Assembly: GCF_003254395.2 (NCBI RefSeq)
Contig: NC_037644.1
Span: 9,330,086 to 9,394,085, forward strand
From: Apis mellifera
Taxonomy: Eukaryota; Arthropoda; Insecta; Hymenoptera; Apidae
Reading direction: 5' to 3'
DNA length: 64,000 nucleotides
Shown: positions 1 to 10,900 of the stretch, piece by piece
Layout of the letters: each line of letters starts with the position of its first letter
Numbering within the stretch: the first letter of the stretch is position 1
The notes under the pieces: model-generated
Seen by the model: only the letters and a program-made list of their open reading frames with translations
What the model was told of the DNA's origin: nothing
Database searches by the model: none
Position numbers and translations under genes: made by a program

Positions 1-3000
1 ATCGAAATAAATCACGAAAAAATCAAATTTCATCAAATATATTTTCGAAAGATATGGTGCAACATCCGGTTAATAAATGGATGTAGTTATTACAAAATGT
101 GTATATTTTCAGGAACGAAACCACGCTCTTGTACTCGAAAATTCGTATAGATAACGAATCAAGGAATAACGAAACCAATTTAAGGTTGGCATGGGGCGTC
201 AAATTTTCAAGTTTATCCGCGCCATGGCTGCGAAAAATTTATTTCCGTAACAAGATGCACACGGTATACGATACACGAGGAAACAAGTTGGTTGGAACGT
301 TTTGAAAATGATATTTCGCGTGTGTAAATCGTTCAAATTTCTTATCAAACTTTTTAAATATAATAGATTTGTTTATCAGATCGATTCTTAAAGATGTTTA
401 AATCACAAATTCGAAAAATGTTACTAAAAGAAATAATGAGAAAAATGTACGAGAATTATGATTTCTAAATAAGTTTAGAAAAATACCAGTTAAAAAGTAT
501 TATAAATATTAATTACTTAAGATTTTGTTTTTAATTTTTCAAAAGTTCTTTCCCTTTGTACATAAATATACTATTGTATTTAAAAATACATATATTTTCT
601 CAAAATTTCTTCTTCTTAAATACTCCAACTTTGTAATAGAAATTTTACAACTATAAATTTCTTAATAACGTTATTAATTTAATAATAATAGATATTATTT
701 AAATTATCGCTTTTCTGAAAATAATATCTCCAAGAAACAGAGGATATTAATTTTATTGTATCTATAAAGTTTTTTATTATAAAATCTTAAACGAGAAAGA
801 ATAATTATTTTTCCTCACCCTAATAAAATTTTTACAATCTTCTCATAAATATCTATGCTTCGTTCACGAAACAGCCGAAACTCGATAATTTATAGCATCG
901 ACTTACGGTGCGAAAAGAAAAACAAGCGAAAAAGAAAGGAAGAAAAGAAAAAACGAAAGACAAACCGCGACACTTGAAAATGGAAATTACTTGAAACTGG
1001 CGATGAAAACACGGGAGAGATTCGGTAGATAACAGTTCGTTTTTTGGTAACCGCGATTTATTAATCGGGAGAAGAAGACCGGATAACTTCGGATAATAAT
1101 TCACGCACTGGATTTTCCTTTCTAAGTTAAATATTCACCGTTGGAAAAACAGTGTCGTAAATTATAAAGCCGCGCAGTCGTGGGAGTTTCGTTGGAAAAA
1201 TACAATCTTTCATGATTGCATTTTCCAAATGCGAAAACAGATTTCTCGGATAAGAGATATAAGCTGTTCCGTAAAAATATAAATAATAATAATACGAATA
1301 TACGTGATAATAATTGCTGGAATATTATTTTTCAAAAAAAAAGAAACATTGTTATTTTATAATTACAAATGCAATATTTATTTAGATTTTTGTTCGATCA
1401 TTTGATCCAATGAAATACATATATTGTCAATAATTCTATGGAAAATTTTATTAGATTAAAATTTATTAAATTAAAAAAGAAAGAAAGAAAGAAAAATAAT
1501 TTTTGGCAGAGCAAGAGAAATATTTGTTGAATGTATTTAGGAATGGATGAGTTGAGAAATGAATGATCAATTGCAAATATATTTTAAATAAATATTAAAA
1601 ATTTAGTAAAAATTTGGTGCATAAGAAAATGAAATATGAAACGATGAATTACGTTTTTTTAAAAATTTAACAAAAGAAAAAAACAAAAGATAATGTCTTT
1701 TAGTACTTACATGTATATTCATACTTATATAGCTTTTGTTTTTTCGCCTCCCTTCTTTTCTGTTTTTTCTTCTATGCTTGTATTTCATTCTTCTATGTAT
1801 CCTTTAATAGTTATTCTCTGTACACATATTATATCATTCCATTATGTTTTTTTTTTTTATAGAGAAGATATACCAAACAAGATTAGGAAGATATGTAGTA
1901 TGGTTAAATTTATTAAAAAGTTAGGTTAAAATTTCTAGGAAGAAATGATATCTTCGTATGATTTATTTCGACGATACTTTTTAAGGATTTAAAGTTAGTT
2001 AGTTAGTACAACGAATGATTATTTTCAAAATTAAAATCAAATTTTTAATATAACCTTATTTTTGGAATAATTTAGTAATCCTACATCTTATATCAAATAA
2101 TATCTAGTAACATCTAGTAACCTTCTACTCCATCTTAAAAAAATCTTAGATAGCAAAATTTTAAACAAATTAAATCTAATGAATTTTTATAAAATACACC
2201 ATACATATAAACTATAATCACTGACTCTAAAAACCTAGTAACTTATATCTAATAATATCTAATAATTTTCTATCCCTTCTTCAAATCTCAATATAATAAG
2301 AAATAATAATATTTAACGAATTGTCAAAAATATATACATAAAACTATAATCATCGAATAATTTCTCACACACATAAGACCTAACTATAGCTTACGTAATA
2401 ATGGAAAAGAATAAATATTGGAACAAAATTCCTGAGGAATAATTTGTTCTGACTTGTGGCTAGTTAATTATTATACGACTATGGAAGATTCATTATCTGT
2501 ATTACAAATCGGTATAATTACATCGTCGAGCGTTTCAATCAAAACTACGTAACGATCATACGCTAATGTGTTTCTCGTAATTGGATATTTTTCACGTGCA
2601 TCCATCTTTCAACCCAAGAAACAAGGAAAAACATTTATCAAATCACAATCATTGATCGCTACTGATGGCCAGTTTTTTAATTAATCGAACGAGTTTTTTC
2701 TTGGAAATTTGAATAAGCCGTAAAATATAATAATATTTCAGCATTGACGATGTGATTGCAATTTAAAGATAAGAATCAGAAATAACGAAGTGGAACACAA
2801 AGATCCTTTCTTACTCATGATGATCACTATTGCAAATTACAATCTGAATCTTTGTATCACCGAAGAGTTTATAATTATTAAAATTAAGATTTCAGTTAAT
2901 TCAGTTGTTCATAGATGACGTATCTCTAAAATTGTATCAATCTAATTAATCATTCTTAATTAATAAAAATATTATGCTCATATTGAAACAATTTCAAGCT

Positions 3001-6000
3001 TCAAATTGATTGAAACGTAACAACTCTCTATCATTCCAATAACTAAGATATATCTCTTATTTCCTAATAATTTACTACTTTTAAGAAATAAAAATCTTAA
3101 ATATATAAGAAAGAGAAATCGTGAAGAAAATTCTATTATAATAAACAAACAAAAAAATATTGATTCATCCATAATTGAACGACATATTATTACAATTTAA
3201 TTACGATTTTGCTCGACAATGAATCTTGACTATTAACAAATAATAGAATAAACAACGATATAGCAGCATTATCGAGATGACAGATGGACAGATCGAAGAT
3301 CTAGGCGTGGGGAGAGAGAAATCGCGGTGGTTGAACATATCTCGTTCGGAAGCCAGGTAATTGAAATACGATATTGAAATGAAATCGCGAGAATTCTATT
3401 GTTTCGCGATGTAGGAAATGCCGGAACTTGTCGCGAGAGTAATGAGAATATCGTATAATAAATGATGATGAATGTTATCGATCGATGGGGATGAATGGGT
3501 GGAGGAATTAATAGGGAGATGCGTGAAAAGGAAGAAATTAATTTATGATTTTTTTTTTTAATATTGTTATTACATATGGAAACGAAACTGATGAGGATTT
3601 TACGTAATTTGGTAATAACTTGTTATCGTTACATATTTATTTATATTAATTGCCACTTGATTATCGTTGGATATCGATTTGTTGATTAACAATCGATGGA
3701 TTAAAGTTGTCGATTGTTTCTAATTATTTTTAGATACAAAAGTGTATCGAACGAGGAAAAATTGATGTGCAATAATTACTTAAAAGCTGCTGAACATCTG
3801 TAGATGTATATATATATGCAAAACAGATGCTTCCTTTTTTTCAAAGCTATGCTCAATTATTCGTCGGTCTAATTAAAACAGGATTCGAGTAAATATTTGT
3901 AAATATCTCTTGAAATGGCTTTTTATAATATCCGAGAATATCTGTCCGCCATGGTTCGTTGAAAAGTCGATAAACGAAGAAACGAACGGGAGGAATTCAA
4001 ATCGGTACACAGAGGAGATTAAATAAGACAAAAAAAAAAAGAAAAAGGACGGAAATAATGGAATTCCTTGAATAAAAAAGATTCGTATTGAATAAGAAAT
4101 GGACAAATCTTCTAAATCTTTCTTCTCTGCGAAATAATTAATAACAATTCTTGTAAGAAAAAGTAATAACTCGTATCGTAAATTTTGCTTATTGTAAATT
4201 TATTTATAACATTCTAAAAGTGAAGATTATAATAATATAATTCTATAAATGTCTTTAATCCTTTTTAAGACTTCCAAAATTCTCCAACACAATTCAATCT
4301 ATTCTATTATACATTCAAAAGAACAAATACTGAATGAATACTGGATATTAATGGAAGAGAAAAATATTTTGACAATATTTCGAGAATAAAATACACGTAT
4401 AAACTGTTAGAATTAAGAAAAAACACTTTTATTCCACTTTCATTTCAAAGAAACTTTTCATCGACACAAAACATGAGTATGAGACAAGAGGTTGAAACAA
4501 TTTTACATCGAAAGATCAAGTTAGATTAAAATAAAAAGAAACTAGCACACTAGTTCCTCATTGTCTCTCTCTCTTTCAGGGTGGTTAATTATTAGCGTAC
4601 AATTGCAACGTTAATCGTCGTTGACACGATGCATGAAAATAATCCCGCGCAAAATCGCGCGTTATATGCATAACGATCGTGTCGTTACGCAAGAATATTA
4701 ACTTGCTTGCTTTTGTGTCGCCCGAGAACGACTTTCGGGACGAGTTTAAACAACGTAGTTAGAGTTAGTCGTTCAAAGTCGTAAACGCGTGTAATAAAGT
4801 GATCTCTGAAGTTGCATGTGGCCGTCGAGGCGAGACGGGAGTAAGTCTTGGATACGTGTCAACTCAATTTGTATTAGACGTCGTAAAACGTTACGCATGA
4901 TGTGATAATAACTGTGCCACCACTGTCGGATATAAACAATCCTCGTGGATTGATTCGTTAAATGTATATACAGGATGTTGATTATAGTGTAAAAAGTGAA
5001 TCTAAGAGAAGAAAAAGAATAATTATTCTTCTTCATTTAAGATTTTGAGAGAAAAATGATGTTCCAAGAACAATATGATTGCACTATAGTTATTCTATGT
5101 GTAGAAAAAAAAAAGAATAACACTGTCAGATAAATATTAAAATTGACTAGGCTGTCATTCCACGTGTCAAAAACAAGTGGACAAAAGAAATTTTTCCATT
5201 TAACTCGTCGTTTTTGAAACAAAAGGGAATTTGAGAATCAAGAGTATTGGAAATTGAAAATAATTTATCGTGAAACAATTTAACGGTTTGAGGAATTTTA
5301 GCATTAAATAATTAAATAATCGTGCAAATAATTATCCATTAATTGTTAGTTTTCAGTCAGTATTCAGTCAGTATTCGAAGAATTAAAATGTATAGTTTTT
5401 AAAAATATTCGCGTTTAAATCATTGTATCGACAAGTTAATTATTCTTCCCTATCCAAGTTTATAAATGCAAAGAATAAATTGTAGACAAAAAAGATATTT
5501 ATGAATCTCGTTACATTTAAAATAATATGTATCTTTGATATTTAATTTAAGATTCTTCAATTTTTTCAAATGATACTTAGAATTGTTTGAAATGTTTATA
5601 TTTGCAATATAAAAGATTTTATTCATTTTTTTATCTAACAGAATCGATATTAAACTTTTTATATGGAATAATCTTTAGAATTCCTATTCTTCTCTGAAAT
5701 AATGCTATTGTCGTCATAAGTTATTTCATCTGTAATTCCATTCTTCTAAGAACATTACTGTATATAAACATTTTTATTTCTTTCCACGTGTCTGTTATTT
5801 ATTAATCATGTGCTAAATACCGTTTCATATTGATTATTTGAGATTCTACCATTCTAGTTTTCTATAGAAAATAAAAGAGGAAAAAAGAGAATAAAAAATA
5901 ATACAATTGAGAAGTTCGCAGCTTTACTTTTATCGAATTTTTTTTCAAAACTATTGTATTTAAAAAAAATAATATAATCGAAAATATATTTGTACATAAA

Positions 6001-6266
6001 ATTTAGAAATGCCTCTGAATCAAAATATTACAAAATAACCACATTATATTGATAAAAATTATGTTGGCATCAAAATGTAATTATTTTATTTGCCAGAGCC
6101 AGAAATCTGCAACAAATCATTCATTTTTAATCCAATCTGAATAAAACTTGCACCGAACGATGCAGAATATATTTTGCATAAATACTTATCATTATATTTC
6201 CATAACAATTCTTTTTTTTCTTCTTTCGAAATATATTAAAAATCTTCAATTTTTCATCAACAAATT
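1..6266. other. AT-rich intergenic stretch, no gene recognised
   Basis: No ORF here resembles a known protein and no convincing splice-linked reading frame was found on either strand. The stretch is mostly A/T with homopolymer runs. It holds a weak, diverged tandem repeat around 2070-2345, where related blocks of the form 'cttatatc(a/t)aataatatct' recur about 150 bases apart, and a nested inverted repeat at 4623-4683 listed separately. A slightly GC-richer patch lies around 3240-3500. Short ORFs near 850-1100 and 4770-5220 on the minus strand are low-complexity and look like chance. Confidence 0.6.
4623..4683. repeat. nested imperfect inverted repeat (possible cruciform)
   Basis: Three pairs of complementary arms are nested around one centre. 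The outer pair is GACACGAT (4623-4630) with ATCGTGTC (4676-4683), the middle pair is ATGCAT (4629-4634) with ATGCAT (4666-4671), and the inner pair is CGCGC (4646-4650) with GCGCG (4657-4661). The arms are separated by short AT-rich unpaired stretches. It lies about 3.2 kb upstream of the transporter start codon. No function is assigned. Confidence 0.55.
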
Positions 6267-6700
6267 TTCCCTTAAAACTCTTCATACAAAAATACATTAT
6301 ATTGTAAGAGAACATATTCAATCATTACAAATCCTTTTCTTTTTCACTCACTTTACAAACTGCATATATTTATATCCCATGAAACTTTCAATTCTCACCT
6401 GGTAAGAATTCTCTGCAAATTCTCCAAATTTTTTATTTTTTACTTTTATCACAAATCAAATTGTCAAAATTTTTAAGAATTTTCGCTTAAAACTCTTCAT
6501 ACAAAAATACATTATTATAAAAAAACCATATTCGATCATTACAAATCCTTTCTTTTCTTTTTCAATCACTTTACAAACTGCATATACAACATATATTTAT
6601 ATCCCATAAAACTTTCAATTCTCATCTAATGAGAATTCTCTGCAAATTCTCCAAATTTTTTTATTTTTATCACAAATCAAATTGTTAAAATTTTTAGGAA
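6267..6700. repeat. tandem duplication, period about 215 bp
   Basis: Two adjacent copies of an AT-rich unit are visible. The anchor 'aaaactcttcatacaaaaat' starts at 6274 and again at 6489. Later blocks recur in the same order: 'cattacaaatcc', 'ctttacaaactgcatata', 'atatttatatccca', 'aactttcaattctca', 'gaattctctgcaaattctcc'. The copies differ by substitutions and small indels, so the duplication is not recent. It is non-coding. Confidence 0.85.
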
Positions 6701-7889
6701 CCAAAAAAAAAAAAAGAAAGAAAGATTGAATACATAATTAGAACTTAATTTAATATTTACTTTGTTGCCGGTGTAAAAGGTTCTGTTAACATCGATAATC
6801 GCATCAACAGATACTGGAAAGGAAAGTGTGAAACGGGAAAGTAATCCCGGGAGAGCGGGGAACCACGGAGGATTTGGAGTGCGAACCACGTTGTCCTAAT
6901 GATACGTCGGCGATAAAGCGTCGACTCGCAACAGGGGATCGAAGGTCACAAAGCGTGCAAAGCCGTTCCCATGCCTTATTGTTATCCCTATTGTGGGATA
7001 AGGCATCAAGGAGGATCCTGTTAGTATCTTCAGTCGATTTTATTTTCGTTATCTCAACGCTCGAAATCGCATATCCTCCATTCGCTCGATGGATGTTAAT
7101 CGAACGTTTGGCAACGATTTCGAATATATCGTTGGTTGAGAAGTTGTGCGCATGGTTACATGTGAATGTGGGGTATTGGAAGCTTGGATTGAATTATTTT
7201 GTGTGCACGTGTCGGGAGATGGATATTGGGTGGCGATTATTGAGAAGTTTTTACGAGTGGATCAAGTATTGTTTTGATTAAAGGATGATTTATATGTGCA
7301 AAAATAAATGAAATAATATAATGATAATAATATTTGGAAAGTCTTTTACTTGGGACATTTCTGTTCAATTTTGATTTTCTTGAAAATAAAAAATTGGAAT
7401 AGAAAAAGTTTATATATAATGTAATTTTTCAATGGAAAATTTTCATTATAATTATATTGATATATAATAAATTAAAACAGAAATAAAAAAAATTTAACAA
7501 TAGGATTCAACTTCAAAGCATTTCAGAAATTATAGTAAAGAATTATACATCGTTCAGAGGAGAACATTTAATACCTTTTGTGTATTTTATATAATAGCAT
7601 ATAAATCTATTATTTTGCTTGAAAAAGAAAATTCCAATTTTATTTTTATCTTTTTTTTTTTTTTGTTTCTAGGCAGATTTAAAATATCTCCTTCCCTAGA
7701 GGATTATAAAATTTCTCCAAATTTTTACACCATTGGAATTATCTGAATAATTAAACGAGTTCCTTACCCATATTCCATTTAGCTCACCAATGAAACAAAC
7801 TTCTCCTCCACAACGCTCGATTATCCACAACGCTCTCGCTTATTCAAATTATCCGATCGTGACGAGTGAAGAGAGGCTCAATAATAACC
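6701..7889. other. 5' flank of the sugar transporter
   Basis: This stretch separates the tandem duplication from the first transporter exon. A GC-richer patch at about 6770-7270 carries a 135-codon + strand ORF (6874-7281) that resembles nothing recognised. Inside it, at 6971-7006, is a hairpin with arms ATGCCTTAT and ATAAGGCAT and inner ATCCC/GGGAT pairing. The patch could hold a promoter or an untranslated 5' exon, but no TATA box or splice donor could be tied to it. The remainder to 7889 is AT-rich. Confidence 0.4.
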
Positions 7890-7932
7890 ATGGAAGTTGG
7901 GATACTGCGACAGATATTTATTGGAATCGTTT
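7890..7932 (+). CDS. Tret1-like transporter, exon 1 (coding start)
   Basis: The exon encodes the first 14 residues plus one base, ending at a strong donor GTAAGT. The ATG is preceded by 'taacc', a reasonable insect start context. Splicing to exon 2 rebuilds a Cys codon and gives a continuous first membrane helix followed by GWSTP, the usual sequence after helix 1 in this family. An upstream non-coding exon cannot be excluded. Confidence 0.85.
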
Positions 7933-10900
7933 GTAAGTAAGAAAACTAAATTATACAAGATCGAATCATCAACGTATATTAAACTCACACAAAGACAAGA
8001 TAGGACAGCATCCATCCTATGATTTTTTAATGTTTCTCGATATCGAATTTTTAATAATATATGTTCATATTTACTGTTCTTTCTTTAATAACAAGAGAAA
8101 TCGAATACAATTAATAATTTTCTTGTAAAAATTTTATTCATTATTGGAAAAACGAATTAGAAACGAAGGAAAAATTAATTTAGATTTAAGATGATTTAAA
8201 TGGTCACAAAGTATATAATTCTTGCTATTTTTACAAAAAAATTAACACTTTTTTTATCAATATTCGTGTGTGAAGTCGAGTTTGACTTATCATTATAGAA
8301 TTTTTTTTCTTTCCCAAAATATATCATTTTGAAATCTCTCCAAAGTTTCTCTACTTTATAAAGATTTGGATAAATTGCATTAATCTCGAGAAACGTTAAT
8401 CACGTGCCATCGTTTCATCCAAGAATGCATCATCAACGATCGATCAAAAAAAAAAAAAAAAGAAGAAGAAGGAAAGAAAAAAAATTTTTCAATTAATTCG
8501 TCATCGCGATAGGCAACCTTCTGATCATCGATAGTGGATTGAACGAGGGATGGAGCACCCCCATTATACCAAAATTCAAGCAGGACGATCCTTTGAAGGT
8601 GTCCAACGACCAAATAGTGTGGGTGGTGAATTTGATGTATGTCGGGGTAGGTCTCGGCTCGATTGTGCCGTTTCTTTTGATGGACAGAATCGGGCGTAAA
8701 GGAACGCTGTTGTTCGCCACGATACCAAAGATTGCAAGCTGGATTTTGATCGGCTTGGCAGCCACCATCGGGCAGCTTTACATTGGCAGATTGATGGCAG
8801 GTGTAGGCTGTGGAATAACGTACTCGGTGATGCCTATGTACTTGGGCGAGGTTAGCAGCAAAAAGACTCGTGGCCCTTTAGGTAGTATTGATTTTTATTA
8901 GTTTTTATTTTTTGCTTTGGAATTATTCGTTTGAGGTATTACATGTGAAAGAGCCGAATCTTTAATATTTATACACACATTAATTAAATTTTTCCTGGGA
9001 AAATATTGTATCTTTGTTTATAATATTGATCAAAGTATGCGTATATGATATTTGAACATTTCTTTTATGTAAATATATAGAATATAATTTATTTATTTAT
9101 TTATTTTTATCATATTTCTTTGAGGGAATTTTCTTATAAAATAACAATGTTCAAATATCTTTATAAGTCACTGTACATTAATGGAAATGAGTTTTAATCG
9201 GTTTTATCATCGGTTACATATCCGAGATTAAATTTGTAAAAGAAAAATACACCGATTTAATATTGATTTACATTTCGTTTTCATATGCAATTGTACAATA
9301 AAACAATGGACAAAATGTCCATTATCTTATATCTGGATAATTTCAAGCTTCGAATTGATTGGCTGCGAATGCTATTCAACGATGTAAAAGTGTATGCCAT
9401 TAAACTGTGAAAGATTTTACGTGTTATATTAAACGAAGTCGGCTATTTCACAATTTTGCAATAACCTTATTGCTTTTTATTATCATTTTCCATTTTCTTA
9501 ACGATTTAGCATTATTATTATATTTGTTAAATTAATTTTCTATTACTTGTCCAATTTTGCAATGTATCAATTATTAATTTAAGAATTTTAATTCGAGATC
9601 GTATTTATATAAAATTCCAATGGATAAATATTCATTCAATCCTGGAATAATACATCTAATTTATTTCACGTAGTATTTAAATAATATTCACTTTTTAACA
9701 ATTACCGTGTCGAAATTAAATTAATCAGACGCATTATTCCGTTATTATGTTAAAACTCAATAAACCCTATCTATTTAACCAAAATATTTAAACAAAATAC
9801 TAATTCTTTTCTGCAACACGTTTATTCATTCTATTATCGATTAATTAACCAATTCTTCAATAATCTACACCTATTCTTTACACAAAAAAAAAATATTCCA
9901 AGTATTCATTAAAATCACTGAAGAGGGAAGAATTCTAATTCCCTCCCATTAATTAATATCAAAACACTCGATCATTACCTTCAACTATCCTCCATCCCAA
10001 AGATAAAGGAAACGAAAAGTTGTCGGTCCATCCAGGTACAGCGATGGCCGTCCTCCTCAACACAGGCATGATGCTCGCCTACGCGATCGGTTTGTGGACG
10101 AGCCGTTTCGCCATGTCGATGATCTCCCTCTCCCTGCCCGTCGCGTTCCTCGCGATCTTCGTCTGGCTTCCGGAGAGCTCGGTGTTCCTCACCCGGAAGA
10201 ACAAGCTGACGTCGGCCGAGAGGACGTTGAAGTGGGCCCTGGGCAAGGACGACGTGATAGAGGAGCTCGAGGAGATAAAGAGGATCGTAGCGAGCGAGGA
10301 GAAGAGTTCAGAGAGGAGGGCGAGATCCGTGGCGAGATCCGTGCGGGAGTTGTTCGCGAGACGCGAGAATCGTCGAGCGTTCCGGATCGCCGTCATTCTC
10401 TTGAGCGCGTTGACGTTGACGGGCGCCGCCCCCCTCCTCGCCTACCAATCCTTCATATTCGTGGAGGCGGGATTCGAGGTCTCGACCAACGTCAGCATCG
10501 TGATGACCGGCTGCGCGATCGTGGTCGCCGGCAGCGTTTGCGTGTCTGTGGTCAGGTTCACCGGGAAGAGATTGTTGCTGCTCATCTCGACCCCGATCTG
10601 CGTCCTCTCCCTTGCGACGATCGCGATCTTCTTCGGCCTGTTGTCGGCCGGCCGCGACGTCTCCGCGCTGCGATGGATGCCCACAGTGTTCCTAGTGATT
10701 TACGTGCTCGGATACGGGCTCGCCCTCAACCCGATCCCCCTCGCCTACATCGGCGAGATATTTCACACGGACGTGAAGGCGCCAGCCGCGATATTCTCCT
10801 CCCTTTATTACGCCGTCGCCACAATGCTGGTGGTGAAATTTTATCAGGTGGGTCGAGTTTCATCCTCGATACCTTCGAGAATGGTGAAAGAATCGGGCTT

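Noticed and set aside
9330..9370. Short match between 'atttcaagcttcgaattgat' here and a near-identical phrase around 2990-3010
   Set aside because: The similarity is limited to about 23 bases with no flanking homology; treated as chance in AT-rich DNA.
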